DNA of 64,000 bases from an uncultured Alphaproteobacteria bacterium (GCA_947258435.1 CAMYID010000013.1:186001-250000), one strand, 5' to 3'; positions 26,479-39,399 are shown, numbered from the stretch's first letter. The notes: a model not told the origin generated them from the sequence alone. Program-made: numbers and translations.

Positions 26479-28536
26479 ATGCCAAAGCTGACAATTGACG
26501 GGACAGAGGTCGAGGTCGAACCGGGGGCCTCGCTATTGCAGGCCTGCGAGGCGGCCGGCAAGGAAATCCCGCGTTTCTGCTATCATGAACGGCTGTCAAT
26601 CGCGGGTAATTGCCGGATGTGCCTGATCGAGGTTGAGGGTGGCCCGCCTAAACCCGTCGCCTCCTGTGCGATGGCGGCGGCGGACGATATGGTTGTGCAT
26701 ACGGATTCGCCGATGGTGAAAAAGGCGCGCGAAGGGGTGATGGAATTCCTGCTCGCCAACCATCCGCTCGACTGCCCGATCTGCGATCAGGGGGGCGAAT
26801 GCGATCTGCAGGATCAGGCGATGGCCTTTGGCACCGATGGCAGCCGCTTTGCGGAAAACAAACGCGCCGTCGACGACAAGAATATGGGACCGCTCATCAA
26901 GACCGAGATGACGCGCTGCATTCACTGCACCCGTTGTGTGCGGTTCACGACGGAAGTCGCGGGAATTTACGATCTGGGTGCGACAGGGCGGGGCGAGGAT
27001 CTGGAAATCACTACCTATCTTGAAAAGGCGGTGATGTCTGAAATGTCGGGCAATGTCATCGATCTGTGTCCGGTCGGGGCGTTGACTTCGAAACCTTATG
27101 CCTTTACCGCCCGCCCGTGGGAGCTGAGCAAGACCGAAACCATCGATGTGATGGATGCGATCGGCTCCAGCATCCGCGTCGATGCGCGCGGTTCTGAGGT
27201 GATGCGGATCCTGCCGCGCATCAATGACGATGTGAATGAAGAATGGATTTCCGACAAGACCCGCTTTATCTGGGATGGATTGCGGCGGCAGCGGCTCGAT
27301 ACGCCTTACATCCGCGAGGATGGCAAGCTGCGCAAGGCGGGCTGGGGTGAGGCGTTACAGCGTGTTGCGGAAAAAGTAAAAGCCGCCGCGCCGGACCGGA
27401 TCGCGGCAGTGGCAGGGGATCTGGCCTGTGCGGAATCCATGGCGGCGCTCAAGGATCTGTGGGATGCGCTGGGCAGCCCGCATATCGATTGCCGGCAGGA
27501 CGGCGCGCAGCTGGGCGGTGGCGAGCGGGGCGATTATCTGTTCACCTCCACCCTGTCAGCCATCGATACGGCAGATGCGCTTTTGTTGATTGGTTGCAAC
27601 CCGCGCGCGGAAGCGGCGGTATTCAATGCCCGTATCGTCGAACGCTCGCGGCTTGGCGGGTTTGCGGCAGCGTCGATCGGCGCGCCGATTGATGCAAACT
27701 TCCCCTGCGCGCAGCTTGGTGCGGGGCCTGCAACCTTGCGCGAGTTGATCGCGGGTGAGCATTCCTTTGCCAAAACGCTGGCGGATGCGGAACAGCCGAT
27801 GATCATTGTCGGAATGGGCGCGTTGGCAAGGCCGGACGGGGCGGCGGTGCTGTCGGCGGCAAAGCAGCTTGCGGCAAATGTGGGGGCGACCGGCGTTGAT
27901 GTGTTGCACAATGCGGCTGCACGGGTTGGCGGTCTCGACCTTGGCCTGTTGCCTGGCGAGGGTGGCCGCGATGTGGCCGCGATCATGCAGGGCGCGCAGG
28001 CGGGCGAGGTCGATCTGGTGTATCTGCTCGGTGCCGACGAGATCGACATGAACGGGCTTGGCGATGCTTTTATTGTCTATCAGGGCAGTCATGGCGATGC
28101 GGGTGCGCACCGCGCCGATGTCATTCTGCCCGGCGCGGCCTACACGGAAAAGAACGCCCTCTGGGTCAATACGGAAGGCCGGGTGCAGCTTGGCGTGAGA
28201 GCCTGCTTCCCGCCCGGCGAGGCGCGCGAAGACTGGACGATTTTGCGCGCTTTGTCCGATTTTGTGGGGCATACGCTCGGTTATGACGATCTGTCGGGAT
28301 TGCGCGCCCGGATGATTGAACTGGCGCCGCATTTCACCGAGATCGGCACTGCGGGACAGGCAGTGGCGGGCGCAGCATCGGAGGGCGCGGCGATGGCCGA
28401 TACGCCGTTTGATCTGGCGATCGATGATTTCTATCTGACCAATCCGATCGCGCGGGCTTCCGCAGTCATGGCTGAATGCAGCGCGCTGGCGCAGGTCGCG
28501 GCACAGGACAAGGAGGCGACCGGCACCCATGGCTGA
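26479..28536 (+). CDS. nuoG: NADH-quinone oxidoreductase subunit G
   Basis: 685 residues, the 75-kDa iron-sulfur subunit. N-terminal ferredoxin domain: N1b [2Fe-2S] Cys34, Cys45, Cys48, Cys63; N5 with His95, Cys99, Cys102, Cys108; N4 with Cys147, Cys150, Cys153, Cys197. The remainder is a molybdopterin-oxidoreductase-like domain with no catalytic function expected. Length is typical of alphaproteobacteria, and the extra N7 cluster motif is not seen. Overlaps nuoH by 8 bases. Confidence 0.97.
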   Translation: MPKLTIDGTEVEVEPGASLLQACEAAGKEIPRFCYHERLSIAGNCRMCLIEVEGGPPKPVASCAMAAADDMVVHTDSPMVKKAREGVMEFLLANHPLDCPICDQGGECDLQDQAMAFGTDGSRFAENKRAVDDKNMGPLIKTEMTRCIHCTRCVRFTTEVAGIYDLGATGRGEDLEITTYLEKAVMSEMSGNVIDLCPVGALTSKPYAFTARPWELSKTETIDVMDAIGSSIRVDARGSEVMRILPRINDDVNEEWISDKTRFIWDGLRRQRLDTPYIREDGKLRKAGWGEALQRVAEKVKAAAPDRIAAVAGDLACAESMAALKDLWDALGSPHIDCRQDGAQLGGGERGDYLFTSTLSAIDTADALLLIGCNPRAEAAVFNARIVERSRLGGFAAASIGAPIDANFPCAQLGAGPATLRELIAGEHSFAKTLADAEQPMIIVGMGALARPDGAAVLSAAKQLAANVGATGVDVLHNAAARVGGLDLGLLPGEGGRDVAAIMQGAQAGEVDLVYLLGADEIDMNGLGDAFIVYQGSHGDAGAHRADVILPGAAYTEKNALWVNTEGRVQLGVRACFPPGEAREDWTILRALSDFVGHTLGYDDLSGLRARMIELAPHFTEIGTAGQAVAGAASEGAAMADTPFDLAIDDFYLTNPIARASAVMAECSALAQVAAQDKEATGTHG

Positions 28537-29539
28537 ACTCTGGTGGGATTATGGCTGGCCATTGACCATCATGGTCGGACAATCATTGCTGGTGATTGTC
28601 GGCGTGTTGGTGGCCCTGGCATTCTTGCTGCTTGCGGACCGTAAAATCTGGGCCGCGGTGCAGCTTCGGCGCGGGCCGAATGTGGTGGGGCCGTTCGGTC
28701 TTTGGCAGTCTTTTGCGGATTTTTTCAAATTTGCATTGAAAGAGGTAATCATCCCCGATGGGGCGAATAAGGGGGTGTTCCTGCTCGCCCCGCTGCTTAC
28801 CTTCGTGCTTGCATTCATGGGATGGGCGGTTATTCCGTTCGCCGAGGGCTGGGTTGTTGCCGATATCAATGTTGGTATCCTGTATGTTTTTGCCGTGTCC
28901 TCGCTTGGGGTTTATGGTGTGGTGATGGGCGGCTGGGCTTCGAATTCGAAATATCCGTTTCTTGGCGGATTGCGTTCGGCGGCGCAGATGGTGTCTTACG
29001 AAGTGTCGATCGGCTTCGTCATCATTACCGTGCTGCTTTGCGTGGGCTCGCTCAATCTCAGCGATATCGTGCGGGCGCAGGAAAATATCTGGTTTTTCAT
29101 CCCGCTGTTCCCGATGTTCGTGATTTTCTTCATCTCGGCTCTTGCGGAAACCAATCGGCCGCCATTCGATCTGCCGGAAGCCGAATCCGAACTTGTCGCG
29201 GGTTATCAGACGGAATATTCCTCCACCCCGTTTCTTCTCTTCATGATCGGGGAATATGCGAACATCGTGCTGATGTGTGCGATGATCGTCATTCTGTTCC
29301 TGGGTGGCTGGTTGCCGCCATTCGACATTGCGCCGTTTAACTGGATTCCGGGCATTTTCTGGTTTGTCGGCAAAATGCTGCTGATTTTCTTCATGTTCGC
29401 CATGGTCAAGGCATTCGTGCCGCGCTATCGCTATGATCAGCTGATGCGGCTGGGCTGGAAGGTGTTCCTGCCATTTTCGCTTGTCTGGGTTGTGGTGACC
29501 GCTGGTGCGCTTGTTGCATTTGATTGGGTGCCGGCATGA
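28529..29539 (+). CDS. nuoH: NADH-quinone oxidoreductase subunit H
   Basis: 336 residues, polytopic ND1-type subunit at the junction of the two arms, forming the quinone channel entrance. Conserved [15 protein letters not shown] and the acidic loop [17 protein letters not shown], which carries residues needed for quinone-linked proton pumping, are intact. Its start lies within the end of nuoG. Confidence 0.97.
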   Translation: MAELWWDYGWPLTIMVGQSLLVIVGVLVALAFLLLADRKIWAAVQLRRGPNVVGPFGLWQSFADFFKFALKEVIIPDGANKGVFLLAPLLTFVLAFMGWAVIPFAEGWVVADINVGILYVFAVSSLGVYGVVMGGWASNSKYPFLGGLRSAAQMVSYEVSIGFVIITVLLCVGSLNLSDIVRAQENIWFFIPLFPMFVIFFISALAETNRPPFDLPEAESELVAGYQTEYSSTPFLLFMIGEYANIVLMCAMIVILFLGGWLPPFDIAPFNWIPGIFWFVGKMLLIFFMFAMVKAFVPRYRYDQLMRLGWKVFLPFSLVWVVVTAGALVAFDWVPA

Positions 29540-29587
29540 GGTGGGGCAAAGTGAGATCGCTGCAAGCGATGAGGAAGGATTGAACCG

Positions 29588-30079
29588 ATGGCGTTTCTGG
29601 ACCGATCCGCGCGCTCCCTGTTTCTGCTTGAATTTGTCGGTGCGTTCTGGCTGGCGATGAAATATTTTTTCAAGCCCAAGCGCACGGTAAACTATCCCTA
29701 TGAGAAGGGGCCGCTTTCGCCGCGTTTCCGGGGCGAGCATGCGCTGCGCCGTTATCCGAATGGTGAAGAACGCTGCATCGCCTGCAAGCTTTGCGAGGCA
29801 GTTTGTCCCGCCCAGGCCATCACGATTGAGGCCGGGCCGCGTCAGGATGATGGCAGCCGCCGCACCGATCGCTACGATATCGACATGACCAAATGCATCT
29901 ATTGCGGCTTTTGTCAGGAAGCCTGCCCCGTGGATGCGATTGTCGAGGGGCCGAATTTCGAGTTTGCCACCGAAAGCAGGGAAGAACTGTTCTACAACAA
30001 GGAACGCTTGCTTGCGAATGGTGACCGCTGGGAATTCGAAATCTCGAAAAATATCGAACTGGATGCGCCTTACCGCTAG
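29588..30079 (+). CDS. nuoI: NADH-quinone oxidoreductase subunit I
   Basis: 163 residues, TYKY-type subunit with two [4Fe-4S] clusters (N6a and N6b): Cys63, 66, 69, 73 ([12 protein letters not shown]) and Cys103, 106, 109, 113 ([12 protein letters not shown]). The N-terminal amphipathic segment anchors it to the membrane arm. A 130-base gap to nuoJ follows; no gene or clear hairpin was found in it. Confidence 0.97.
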   Translation: MAFLDRSARSLFLLEFVGAFWLAMKYFFKPKRTVNYPYEKGPLSPRFRGEHALRRYPNGEERCIACKLCEAVCPAQAITIEAGPRQDDGSRRTDRYDIDMTKCIYCGFCQEACPVDAIVEGPNFEFATESREELFYNKERLLANGDRWEFEISKNIELDAPYR

Positions 30080-30209
30080 GGCCGCGTCAGTTGATGCCGC
30101 CTTGCGCGGCGCGAAAAACAGCTGCGCCGGATCGTCGGGCAGCACGGAAATTCAGGGACCGGCAGGCGCGCGGGCTGTCGCCGGGCCGATTTGAGGGGAA
30201 GTAAATCGA

Positions 30210-30830
30210 ATGATCGTCCAGGCGCTAGCCTTTTACCTGTTCGCCGCGGTGACCGTTGCCGCCGCGTTTATGGTGATCGTGGCACGTAATCCTGTGCATT
30301 CTGTCTTATTTCTGATCCTGACCTTCTTTAATGCGGCGGGGCTGTTCGTGCTGATCGGTGCGGAATTCCTCGCCATGATCCTTGTCGTGGTTTATGTGGG
30401 CGCGGTTGCGGTGCTGTTCCTGTTCGTTGTCATGATGCTCGATATCGATTTTGTCGAATTGCGGCAGGGCTTTCTGCAATATGTGCCGATCGGCGCGGTA
30501 ATCGGTTTGATATTGGTCGCCGAGCTTATTCTGGTTATCGGCGCAAACAGTGCCGGCGATGCGAGCGCTGCGGGAAGCGCTTTGTCATCCAGCTTTCCGC
30601 CGGTGAGCGAAGTGAGCAATACGGATGCGCTGGGCCGGCTGATCTACACCGAATATGCCTATCTGTTCGAAGCGGCGGGGATGGTGCTGCTTGTCGCGAT
30701 GATCGGCGCGATCGTACTGACGCTGCGGCAGCGGCCAGGCGTTCGCAAGCAGAATATTTCCGCTCAGGTCAGCCGTCGCCGCGAAGACGGGGTTGAGTTG
30801 CGCGACGTCAAGCCAGGGCAGGGAATTTAG
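30210..30830 (+). CDS. nuoJ: NADH-quinone oxidoreductase subunit J
   Basis: 206 residues, ND6-type membrane subunit with five hydrophobic stretches. Diagnostic parts are NPVHSVLFLILTFFNAAGLFVL and the pi-bulge helix region VVYVGAVAVLFLFVVMML. The charged C-terminal tail (QVSRRREDGVELRDV) is common in alphaproteobacteria. Confidence 0.96.
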   Translation: MIVQALAFYLFAAVTVAAAFMVIVARNPVHSVLFLILTFFNAAGLFVLIGAEFLAMILVVVYVGAVAVLFLFVVMMLDIDFVELRQGFLQYVPIGAVIGLILVAELILVIGANSAGDASAAGSALSSSFPPVSEVSNTDALGRLIYTEYAYLFEAAGMVLLVAMIGAIVLTLRQRPGVRKQNISAQVSRRREDGVELRDVKPGQGI

Positions 30831-30878
30831 ACGATGCCGATGCGTGCGGGCCAGACAGTTCAGGGAAACAAGTAAGCC

Positions 30879-31187
30879 ATGGAAATCGGACTGAGCCATT
30901 ATCTGACGGTCGCAGCGATCCTGTTTACCATCGGGGTTCTGGGCATCTTTGTGAACCGGAAGAATATCATCGTCATTCTGATGTCGGTGGAACTGATGCT
31001 GCTGTCGGTGAACATCAACCTGGTCGCTTTCTCAGTATTTCTGAGCGATCTGACCGGGCAGATTTTCGCCTTGTTCGTTTTGACGGTGGCGGCTGCGGAG
31101 GCGGCGATCGGGCTCGCAATTCTCGTGGTCTATTTCCGCAATCGCGGATCGATCGCGGTTGAAGATATTCACATGATGAAAGGCTGA
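30879..31187 (+). CDS. nuoK: NADH-quinone oxidoreductase subunit K
   Basis: 102 residues, ND4L-type, three helices. The two conserved membrane glutamates are present ([12 protein letters not shown] and [11 protein letters not shown]). It lies 11 bases before nuoL. Confidence 0.97.
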   Translation: MEIGLSHYLTVAAILFTIGVLGIFVNRKNIIVILMSVELMLLSVNINLVAFSVFLSDLTGQIFALFVLTVAAAEAAIGLAILVVYFRNRGSIAVEDIHMMKG

Positions 31188-31198
31188 GGGGCAGGGGA

Positions 31199-33133
31199 AT
31201 GTATTCAGCGATTGTATTCCTGCCGTTGATCGGCGCGCTGATTGCCGGCTTCTTCGGACGCTGGATCGGTGATCGCGGCGCGCAGATTGTGACAAGCGGC
31301 TTGCTTGTGATTTCCGCATTGTTATCGGCTGTTGCGCTTTACAAGGTCGGGTTTGCCCATGAACCGGTCAAGATCGTGCTGTTTGAGTGGATCGATTCAG
31401 GCACGTTCGAACTAAGCTGGGCCTTGCGGGTCGATACGCTGACGGCCGTTATGCTGGTGGTGGTGACCGGGGTCAGCTCGCTCGTGCATATCTATTCCAT
31501 CGGCTATATGAGCCACGATCCGCACAAGCCGCGTTTCATGGCCTATCTGTCGCTGTTTACCTTCGCGATGCTGATGCTTGTCACCTCTGACAACTTCCTG
31601 CAGCTTTATTTCGGCTGGGAAGGGGTGGGGCTTGCCTCCTATCTGCTGATCGGGTTCTGGTACAAGAAACCATCCGCCAACGCGGCTGCAATAAAGGCCT
31701 TTGTCGTCAACCGGGTCGGCGATTTCGGGTTTGCCATCGGTATCATGGCTATTTTCCTGGTGTTCGGGTCGGTCGAGTTCGATACCGTCTTTGCGGCGGC
31801 GCCCGAAATGGCGGGCGAGACCTTCAGCTTCCTGAGCTGGCAGCCCGATATCATGACGACGATCTGTCTGTTGCTGTTTGTTGGTGCGATGGGTAAATCG
31901 GCGCAGCTTTTGCTGCATACCTGGCTGCCCGATGCGATGGAAGGCCCGACGCCTGTTTCCGCCCTTATCCATGCAGCGACCATGGTGACCGCGGGTGTGT
32001 TCCTTGTGGCGCGCTGTTCGCCGTTATTCGAATTCGCCCCGGTCGCGCTTGCGGTTGTGACTGTTGTGGGCGCGACCACGGCGTTTTTTGCCGCGACCAT
32101 CGGGCTTGTCCAGAACGATATCAAGCGGGTGATCGCCTATTCCACCTGTTCGCAGCTTGGCTATATGTTTTTCGCGGCCGGCGTGTCGGCCTATGAGGTG
32201 GCGATTTTCCACCTGTTCACCCATGCCTTTTTCAAGGCGCTGCTGTTCCTGGGCGCAGGCTCGGTCATTCATGCCCTGTCCGACGAGCAGGACATGCGCA
32301 ATATGGGCGGTATCTACAAAATGGTGCCGATGACGTGGCTTTTGATGATTATCGGCACGCTGGCGCTGACCGGGTTCCCGCTGACCGCGGGTTATTTCTC
32401 AAAAGACGCGATTATCGAGGTGGCCTATGCCGCGGGCTCCGGTGTCGGGCAATATGCTTTTGTTCTGGGGGTCGTTGCCGCCACTTTGACCGCATTCTAT
32501 TCATGGCGGCTGATTTTCCTCACCTTCCACGGTACGTCGCGGGCCGATCAGGATGTGCTGTCGCATGCCCATGAATCGCCGCCGGTGATGATGGTGCCTC
32601 TGTTGCTGCTTGCGGCGGGTGCGTTGTTCGCCGGGGTGGCATTTGCCGGTTCCTTCATTGGTGAGGGGGCGGCCGAGTTCTGGAACGGGGCGATTTTCGT
32701 ACTGCCGGGCAAGGATATGCTTGAGGCGTTGCATCATGTGCCGGCCTGGGTCGTCTGGTCGCCGACAGTGGTCGGGTTTATCGGCCTTGCGCTGGCCTGG
32801 TATATGTATATCCGCAATCCCGAGGCGCCTGCGCGCCTGGCCAAGACCCATGAGCCGCTTTACCTGTTCCTGCTCAACAAATGGTATTTCGATGAGCTGT
32901 ATGACCTGATTTTCGTGCGGCCCGCAAAGTGGATCGGGAGCTTCTTATGGGTACGGGGCGATCAGCGGACAATTGACAGGTTTGGCCCCGATGGTATCGC
33001 GCTGAGCGTATTGGCGGCGACGCGGCGGCTTGCGCGGCTGCAGAGCGGCTATCTCTATCATTATGCCTTTGCCATGCTGATCGGGATTTCCGCGCTGACC
33101 ACCTACTTTATCTTCGCGGGGGGAGCGCACTAA
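31199..33133 (+). CDS. nuoL: NADH-quinone oxidoreductase subunit L
   Basis: 644 residues, antiporter-like ND5 proton-pumping subunit with the long lateral helix at its C-terminus. Key motifs: [18 protein letters not shown] (membrane Glu) and [19 protein letters not shown] (membrane Lys and the proton-path loop). Shares one base with the nuoM start (TAATG). Confidence 0.97.
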   Translation: MYSAIVFLPLIGALIAGFFGRWIGDRGAQIVTSGLLVISALLSAVALYKVGFAHEPVKIVLFEWIDSGTFELSWALRVDTLTAVMLVVVTGVSSLVHIYSIGYMSHDPHKPRFMAYLSLFTFAMLMLVTSDNFLQLYFGWEGVGLASYLLIGFWYKKPSANAAAIKAFVVNRVGDFGFAIGIMAIFLVFGSVEFDTVFAAAPEMAGETFSFLSWQPDIMTTICLLLFVGAMGKSAQLLLHTWLPDAMEGPTPVSALIHAATMVTAGVFLVARCSPLFEFAPVALAVVTVVGATTAFFAATIGLVQNDIKRVIAYSTCSQLGYMFFAAGVSAYEVAIFHLFTHAFFKALLFLGAGSVIHALSDEQDMRNMGGIYKMVPMTWLLMIIGTLALTGFPLTAGYFSKDAIIEVAYAAGSGVGQYAFVLGVVAATLTAFYSWRLIFLTFHGTSRADQDVLSHAHESPPVMMVPLLLLAAGALFAGVAFAGSFIGEGAAEFWNGAIFVLPGKDMLEALHHVPAWVVWSPTVVGFIGLALAWYMYIRNPEAPARLAKTHEPLYLFLLNKWYFDELYDLIFVRPAKWIGSFLWVRGDQRTIDRFGPDGIALSVLAATRRLARLQSGYLYHYAFAMLIGISALTTYFIFAGGAH

Positions 33134-34680
33134 TGGGTAACTGGCCGCTACTTTCGCTGATCACCTTCCTGCCGTCGGTCGGGGCGTTATTCATCCTGAT
33201 GATCCGGGGGGAGGAGGCGCTTGTCGCGCGCAATGCGCGGATGGTTGCGCTGTGGACGACCCTGTTCACCTTTTTCCTGTCGCTGTTCCTGTGGATCGAT
33301 TTCGATGTGACGACAGCGGATTTCCAGTTCGTTGAAAAGCATGAATGGCTGGGCGGGAACATCACCTATCATATGGGGGTTGACGGCATTTCGATGCTGT
33401 TCGTCATCCTCACGACATTCCTGATGCCGCTTTGTATTCTGGCCAGCTGGGAAGCGATTACGACCCGGGTCAAGGATTACATGATCGCGTTTCTTGTGCT
33501 TGAAACGCTCATGGTCGGGGTGTTCAGCGCGCTTGATCTGGTGCTGTTCTACCTGTTCTTTGAAGGCGGGCTTATTCCGATGTTCCTGATCATCGGGGTC
33601 TGGGGCGGGGCGCGGCGTGTTTATGCGTCATTCAAGTTCTTTCTCTATACATTGATCGGGTCCCTCCTCATGCTGCTCGCGGTTATGGCGATGTACTGGG
33701 ATGCGGGCACCACGGATATCCCCACACTGCTTGCCCATAACTTCGACCCATCCCTGCAGAAATGGCTGTGGCTTGCCTTTTTCGCGTCATTCGCGGTGAA
33801 GGTGCCCATGTGGCCGGTCCATACCTGGCTGCCCGACGCGCATGTGGAGGCACCGACCGCGGGTTCGGTCATTCTTGCGGGTATTCTGCTCAAGATGGGG
33901 GGGTACGGGTTCCTGCGTTTCTCCCTGCCGATGTTCCCGGTGGCCTCGGACTATTTCACCCCGCTTATTTTCGCTCTCAGCATTGTCGCGATTATCTACA
34001 CATCGCTTGTCGCGCTTGTGCAGAAGGATATGAAGAAGCTCATTGCCTATAGCTCGGTCGCGCATATGGGCTTTATCACGATCGGCATATTCACCATCAC
34101 GATCCAGGGGCTGCAGGGCAGTATTGTGCAGATGATCAGCCATGGGCTTGTCTCCGGCGCGCTGTTCCTGTGTGTGGGGGTGATTTACGACCGGATCCAT
34201 ACCCGCGATATCGACGCCTATGGCGGGCTTGTGAACAGAATGCCGGTTTATGCCTTTACATTCCTGCTCTTCACCATGGCGACCATTGGCCTGCCGGGGA
34301 CGAGCGGCTTTGTCGGGGAGTTTCTGATCCTCGTGGGGGCCTATCAGGTCAATAGCTGGGTCGCGTTTCTGGCCACAACGGGGGTTGTTCTGGCTGCGGC
34401 CTATTCCTTATGGCTTTACCGGCGTGTGGTGTTTGGCGAGCTGACCAAGGACAGCCTGAAGGATATTCTGGATATGAACCGGCGCGAGGTTCTGGTCTTT
34501 GCGCCATTGATTATCGCGACCATCTGGTTCGGGGTATATCCCATGCCGCTGCTTGATGTCACAGCGGTGTCGGTTGAAAATCTTATTCAAAACTATCAGC
34601 AGGCGATCGCCGCTTTTGAGGCGGGCGCAGCGGATCTTGCCGTTGCCGCCGAACCGCAGTTGGGAGATGCGCAGTTATGA
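33133..34680 (+). CDS. nuoM: NADH-quinone oxidoreductase subunit M
   Basis: 515 residues, antiporter-like ND4 pumping subunit. The conserved membrane Glu ([15 protein letters not shown]) and Lys ([18 protein letters not shown]) are present. The C-terminal about 30 residues after the last helix are low-complexity Ala/Glu. Overlaps nuoN by ATGA. Confidence 0.97.
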   Translation: MGNWPLLSLITFLPSVGALFILMIRGEEALVARNARMVALWTTLFTFFLSLFLWIDFDVTTADFQFVEKHEWLGGNITYHMGVDGISMLFVILTTFLMPLCILASWEAITTRVKDYMIAFLVLETLMVGVFSALDLVLFYLFFEGGLIPMFLIIGVWGGARRVYASFKFFLYTLIGSLLMLLAVMAMYWDAGTTDIPTLLAHNFDPSLQKWLWLAFFASFAVKVPMWPVHTWLPDAHVEAPTAGSVILAGILLKMGGYGFLRFSLPMFPVASDYFTPLIFALSIVAIIYTSLVALVQKDMKKLIAYSSVAHMGFITIGIFTITIQGLQGSIVQMISHGLVSGALFLCVGVIYDRIHTRDIDAYGGLVNRMPVYAFTFLLFTMATIGLPGTSGFVGEFLILVGAYQVNSWVAFLATTGVVLAAAYSLWLYRRVVFGELTKDSLKDILDMNRREVLVFAPLIIATIWFGVYPMPLLDVTAVSVENLIQNYQQAIAAFEAGAADLAVAAEPQLGDAQL

Positions 34681-36125
34681 GCTCTGGCGAATTCATTTCT
34701 CCGGATTTGATGCCGGCAATGCCCGAACTCATTCTGGCCTGTGGCGCGATGGCGCTGCTGATGCTGGGCGTGTTTCGCGGCGATCAGAGTACCCGGCTTG
34801 TGACGTTACTGTCTGTCGGGCTGATGATTGTGGCTGGCGGTTTCGTGCTGGCGCAAGGGGATGCGCGGGTTGAAACCTTTAGCGGCAGCTTTGTTGTTGA
34901 TGCCTTTTCCCATTATGCCAAAATTCTTATTCTGCTGGGGTCTTCTGTCATCCTGCTGATGGCGCGCGATTATCAGCGGCGCGAGAATATGGAGCGGTTC
35001 GAGTTTCCGGTTCTGGTGCTGCTGGCCACGCTTGGCATGCTGATGATGGTGTCGGCGAATGACCTGATCGCGCTTTATATGGGGTTGGAACTGCAAAGTC
35101 TGGCGCTATATGTGATCGCGGCCTTCAAGCGCGATTCCGAACGTTCCACCGAAGCGGGACTGAAATATTTCGTACTGGGCGCGCTTGCTTCGGGCATCCT
35201 GCTTTATGGCGCATCGCTGATTTACGGTTTTGCCGGAACGACCAACTTTACCGCGCTTGCAAGTTTGATGGGCGCGGCGGAAACCTCCATCGGGCTGATC
35301 TTCGGTCTTGTATTCCTGGCGGCAGGGCTTGCGTTCAAGATCTCCGCCGTACCGTTTCATATGTGGACGCCGGACGTCTATGAAGGCGCGCCAACGCCTG
35401 TGACCGCGCTTTTTGCCTCGGCCCCCAAAGTGGCCGCGATGGCGCTGTTCATTCGCGTGCTGATGGGGCCGATGCCTGGCCTCAGCGGTGAGTGGCAGCA
35501 GATCATCGTATTCCTGTCGATTGCGTCAATGGTGCTCGGTGCGGTGGCGGCAATCGGGCAAAGCAATATCAAGCGGCTGATGGCCTATAGCTCGATCGGA
35601 CATATGGGGTTTGCGCTTGTGGGGCTGGCTGCGGGAACGCCCGAAGGGATCCAGGGTGTGCTGATCTATATGGCGATTTACGTCGCGATGAATTTCGGTG
35701 TCTTTGGCTGCATTCTTGCCATGCGCGACAAGCAGGGCATGCTTGAGAATATCAATGATCTGGCCGGGCTTGGGCGGACCAATCCGATGATGGCGCTTGC
35801 GCTTGCGCTGCTGATGTTTTCGCTCGCGGGTATTCCGCCGCTCGCCGGGTTTTTTGCAAAATTCTATGTCTTCCTGGCGGCTATTCAAGCGGGGCTTTAT
35901 GCGCTTGCGGTAATCGGTGTGCTTGCCAGTGTGGTCGGTGCATTCTATTACCTGCGGATTATCAAAATCATGTATTTCGATGCGCCGGCGGATGCCATAG
36001 AGGCGCCGATGTCGGGTGAACTGCGTCTGGTGGTCGGTGCATCTGCCTTGTTCACGCTGTTTTTCTTCCTGTATCCCGCGCCGATACTTTCAGTAGCCGA
36101 ACATGCTGCGACGGCTTTATTCTAG
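34677..36125 (+). CDS. nuoN: NADH-quinone oxidoreductase subunit N
   Basis: 482 residues, antiporter-like ND2 pumping subunit and last gene of complex I. Visible are the Glu/Lys helices ([28 protein letters not shown]) and the [20 protein letters not shown] loop. The start overlaps the nuoM stop by four bases. birA follows after 29 bases, so the operon probably continues. Confidence 0.97.
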   Translation: MSSGEFISPDLMPAMPELILACGAMALLMLGVFRGDQSTRLVTLLSVGLMIVAGGFVLAQGDARVETFSGSFVVDAFSHYAKILILLGSSVILLMARDYQRRENMERFEFPVLVLLATLGMLMMVSANDLIALYMGLELQSLALYVIAAFKRDSERSTEAGLKYFVLGALASGILLYGASLIYGFAGTTNFTALASLMGAAETSIGLIFGLVFLAAGLAFKISAVPFHMWTPDVYEGAPTPVTALFASAPKVAAMALFIRVLMGPMPGLSGEWQQIIVFLSIASMVLGAVAAIGQSNIKRLMAYSSIGHMGFALVGLAAGTPEGIQGVLIYMAIYVAMNFGVFGCILAMRDKQGMLENINDLAGLGRTNPMMALALALLMFSLAGIPPLAGFFAKFYVFLAAIQAGLYALAVIGVLASVVGAFYYLRIIKIMYFDAPADAIEAPMSGELRLVVGASALFTLFFFLYPAPILSVAEHAATALF

Positions 36126-36154
36126 GTAAATGTGAAGCCATAGCAGGCAGCGTC

Positions 36155-36943
36155 ATGACCCGAACGCCGACAGCGCAGCCGGCCATGCCGGCTGGTATCT
36201 CGGTTGCCGTTTTCGACGAAATCGACAGCACGATGGATGAGGCGCGCCGGCAGTTGCAGGCGGGCGCAGACACCCCGTTATGGATCGTTGCCGCACAGCA
36301 GACCAAGGGACGCGGGCGGCGCAGCCGGGCGTGGCAATCGGTTGATGGCAATCTGTTTTGTACATTGGCGCTCAAACCCGATGCGGCACCGGCGCGTGCT
36401 GCGACCTTGTCCTTTCTGGCCGCGGTCGCGGTGGCGGATGCGCTGGAAAGCTGGGTCAGTCCAGTGGCGGACCGTCCGGCGCGGCTGCAATGCAAATGGC
36501 CGAACGATATATTGCTTGATGGGCGGAAGATTGCCGGAATTCTGCTGGAATCGGAGATGGCGCCGGGCGGCGGCGGCCTTGCCTGGCTGACGATCGGTAT
36601 CGGTGTGAATTTGGCGACCCATCCGGATGTCGCTGAGCGCCCGGCAATATCGCTTGCGGGTGCAGGATGTCCGGTACCGCATCCGCATGAATTGCTGAGT
36701 GTCATGGCCGTTGGATTTGCCGACTGGATTGTGCGCTGGCGGGAAGACGGCTTTGCACCTGTCAAGCAGGCCTGGCTTGCGCGTGCGGCGCGGCTGGGTC
36801 AGGAAATCGAAGTCCGACTCGACAAACAGACCCTTCACGGGATATTCAGCGCGCTGGATGATAGTGGTGCATTGCTGCTGCAACAGGCAAATGGCGAAAA
36901 TATTGCGGTTACGGCGGGTGATGTGTTTTTTCCGGATTTGTGA
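36155..36943 (+). CDS. birA: Biotin-[acetyl-CoA-carboxylase] ligase
   Basis: 262 residues. Activates biotin to biotinyl-AMP and transfers it to carboxylase carrier proteins. The catalytic domain has STMDEA, KGRGRRSRAW (biotinyl-AMP loop) and WPNDILLDGRKIAGIL. There is no N-terminal helix-turn-helix domain, so unlike E. coli BirA it should not be a repressor. Its position between nuoN and coaX is a conserved alphaproteobacterial arrangement. Confidence 0.95.
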   Translation: MTRTPTAQPAMPAGISVAVFDEIDSTMDEARRQLQAGADTPLWIVAAQQTKGRGRRSRAWQSVDGNLFCTLALKPDAAPARAATLSFLAAVAVADALESWVSPVADRPARLQCKWPNDILLDGRKIAGILLESEMAPGGGGLAWLTIGIGVNLATHPDVAERPAISLAGAGCPVPHPHELLSVMAVGFADWIVRWREDGFAPVKQAWLARAARLGQEIEVRLDKQTLHGIFSALDDSGALLLQQANGENIAVTAGDVFFPDL

Positions 36944-36952
36944 ATTGGCTTT

Positions 36953-37741
36953 ATGTTGTTAGCGATCGATGTAGGGAACACCAATACGGTTTTTGCCGTC
37001 CTTTCGCGTGATGTGGTGCGCGGTGAATGGCGCAGCGCGACAACCGATCTGCGGACGGCGGATGAGTATGCGGTGTGGCTGACCCAGCTGATGCAGATCA
37101 ACGGCATCACTCCCGCGCAGATCGATGGTGTCATCGTGTCGACAGTGGTGCCGCAAACCCTGTTTGAATTGCGGGTCCTTTGCCACAAATATTTCAGTGG
37201 CGAGCCGCTTGTCGTTGGCGAGGACGGGGTGAATACCGGGCTGACCATCATGCTCGACCGGCCCGAACAGGTGGGGGCGGACCGGCTTGTCAATGCGGTT
37301 GCCGCCCATAAGGCGCATCCGGGACTGGATCTGATTGTGATCGATTTCGGCACCGCCACGACTTTTGATATCGTCTCTGCGGGTGGTGAATATCGCGGTG
37401 GGATCATTGCGCCGGGCGTCAACCTGTCGATCCAGGCATTGCATGATGCGGCGGCTAAATTGCCGCATATTGTCGTCCGCCGCCCCGACACGGTGATCGG
37501 TACCGACACGGTTTCAGCGATGCAGTCGGGCGTCTATTGGGGATATATCGGACTTATCGAGGGGATCGTCAGCCGGATTATCGAGGAGTATGGGCGCCCG
37601 ATGACGGTTGTTTCCACAGGGGGGCTTGGACATTTGCTGCGGCATGGGACGCCGGTGATCACCCATTTCGATCCCGATCTGACCATCCGGGGACTGGCTG
37701 AAATTTATCGGCGGAATTGCGTAACCGGGACCTCCATTTGA
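36953..37741 (+). CDS. coaX: Type III pantothenate kinase
   Basis: 262 residues. Phosphorylates pantothenate, the first step of coenzyme A synthesis, and is insensitive to CoA feedback in characterised members. Motifs are [11 protein letters not shown] (phosphate loop), [23 protein letters not shown] and [11 protein letters not shown]. It starts 9 bases after birA and ends inside the TTG start of the RNase J gene (TTGA). Confidence 0.96.
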   Translation: MLLAIDVGNTNTVFAVLSRDVVRGEWRSATTDLRTADEYAVWLTQLMQINGITPAQIDGVIVSTVVPQTLFELRVLCHKYFSGEPLVVGEDGVNTGLTIMLDRPEQVGADRLVNAVAAHKAHPGLDLIVIDFGTATTFDIVSAGGEYRGGIIAPGVNLSIQALHDAAAKLPHIVVRRPDTVIGTDTVSAMQSGVYWGYIGLIEGIVSRIIEEYGRPMTVVSTGGLGHLLRHGTPVITHFDPDLTIRGLAEIYRRNCVTGTSI

Positions 37742-39399
37742 CTGACGGACTTTTCTTTCTGCCGCTTGGCGGCGCTGGTGAAATCGGCATGAACCTTAAC
37801 CTCTACGGCTTCGGACCGGAGGGGGATCAGGACTGGATTATTGTCGATCTCGGGGTGACGTTCGGTGATGACACGGTGCCGGGCATCGATGTCATCATGG
37901 CGGATCCTGATTTTATCGTGGAACGGCAGGACCGGCTGCTTGCGATTGTCCTCACCCATGCGCATGAGGATCATATCGGTGCGGTGGCCCATTTATGGCC
38001 TGATCTGCGCTGCCCGGTTTATGCCACCCGGTTCACCGCGAACATGTTACAGGACAAGCTGGTCGAAGCCGGTATCGAAAGCGAGGTTGAGCTGAATATC
38101 GTCCCGCTTGGGGGGCAGATTCAGATCGGACCGTTTGATATCGGCTATATCTCGATCACCCATTCGATCCCCGAAGCCAATGCGCTGGCGATCCGCACGC
38201 CGCTTGGCAATATCCTGCATACCGGCGACTGGAAGCTCGATCCCGACCCGCTGCTTGGCGACAAGACGGATATTGATGCCCTTTCCGCGTTCGGCGAAGA
38301 GGGGGTGCTGGCGATGGTTTGCGATTCAACGAATGTGCTGTCGCCGGGGCGCGCGGGTTCGGAAGCGGCGGTCCGGTCCAGCCTGTCGACATTGCTGAGC
38401 GGCATGCGTGGCCGTGTTGCCGTGACCGGTTTTGCATCGAATGTGGCGCGTGTGGAATCGATCATTAAGGCAGGCGCGGCGCATGGCCGGAAAGCCGTGC
38501 TGGTCGGGCGGTCGATGCACCGTGCCATCGGCGCGGCAAGGGATGCGGGATATCTGCAGGATCTGCCGCCGCTTCTGCGTGAGGATGAGGCGCAAAACCT
38601 GCCCCGCGATGAAGTGCTTTATGTGTGCACCGGTTCGCAGGGGGAGGCGCGCGCGGCTCTGGCGCGGATTGCGCGTGGTGATAACCCGCGTATCAGGTTG
38701 GAGCCGGGGGATCAGGTGGTCTTTTCATCGCGGATTATTCCGGGCAATGAGAAGGCGATTTTCGGCCTGCAAAATCAACTTGCCCAGATCGGTGTGGATA
38801 TCATCACAGAAAAAGATCATTTCATTCATGTTTCCGGTCATCCGTGTCGGGATGAGTTATCGGATATGTACCGCTGGGCAAAACCGCAAAACGCAATTCC
38901 GGTGCATGGGGAAATGCGGCATTTGCTTGAGCATGCGGAACTTGCAAAATCGATGCAGGTGCCAAACAGCATTGTTGCCCCGAACGGGTCGCTTGTGCAG
39001 ATCGCACCGGGGCGCTGCAGGATTGTCGACGAGGTGTATGCCGGCCGGCTTTATCTGGATGGCAATGTTCTGACGCCTGTCGAGGACGGTCAGATTTCCG
39101 CCCGCCGCCAGCTTGCCTTTTCAGGTTATCTTGGGGTGACGCTCGTGCTTGATGAGGAGGGTTACTTCCTGGCGCCGCCAAGGGTGACGCTTATCGGCGT
39201 CCCCACCCACGATGGGGAGCCTGACACGCTTGCATCGGAGGTGGCCTATGCGGTCGAGGAGGCGGTGACCAAAATGCGGCGCGGCCGGCTGCGCGACGAT
39301 GAGGCGGTGAAGGAAAAGGTGCGGCGTCTGGCGCGCCGCGAAATCCGGCACGCAACCGGCAAGAAACCGGTCACCGAGGTTGAGCTGATACGTGTGTAA
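37738..39399 (+). CDS. rnj: Ribonuclease J
   Basis: 553 residues from a TTG at 37738 that overlaps the coaX stop as TTGA; this gives the usual N-terminus ([20 protein letters not shown]). An in-frame TTG 21 bases upstream is possible but adds residues absent from the family. Metallo-beta-lactamase/beta-CASP ribonuclease with the metal-binding signature HAHEDHIG, the second metal region (HTGDWKLD) and [10 protein letters not shown] in the beta-CASP part. It acts in 5'-3' RNA decay and rRNA maturation. Widely conserved at this spot after coaX in alphaproteobacteria. Confidence 0.94.
   Translation: MTDGLFFLPLGGAGEIGMNLNLYGFGPEGDQDWIIVDLGVTFGDDTVPGIDVIMADPDFIVERQDRLLAIVLTHAHEDHIGAVAHLWPDLRCPVYATRFTANMLQDKLVEAGIESEVELNIVPLGGQIQIGPFDIGYISITHSIPEANALAIRTPLGNILHTGDWKLDPDPLLGDKTDIDALSAFGEEGVLAMVCDSTNVLSPGRAGSEAAVRSSLSTLLSGMRGRVAVTGFASNVARVESIIKAGAAHGRKAVLVGRSMHRAIGAARDAGYLQDLPPLLREDEAQNLPRDEVLYVCTGSQGEARAALARIARGDNPRIRLEPGDQVVFSSRIIPGNEKAIFGLQNQLAQIGVDIITEKDHFIHVSGHPCRDELSDMYRWAKPQNAIPVHGEMRHLLEHAELAKSMQVPNSIVAPNGSLVQIAPGRCRIVDEVYAGRLYLDGNVLTPVEDGQISARRQLAFSGYLGVTLVLDEEGYFLAPPRVTLIGVPTHDGEPDTLASEVAYAVEEAVTKMRRGRLRDDEAVKEKVRRLARREIRHATGKKPVTEVELIRV

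Noticed and set aside
28583-30145. Long leftward open frame opposite nuoH/nuoI
   Set aside because: Antisense shadow of GC-rich coding sequence; His/Arg-rich with no family features.
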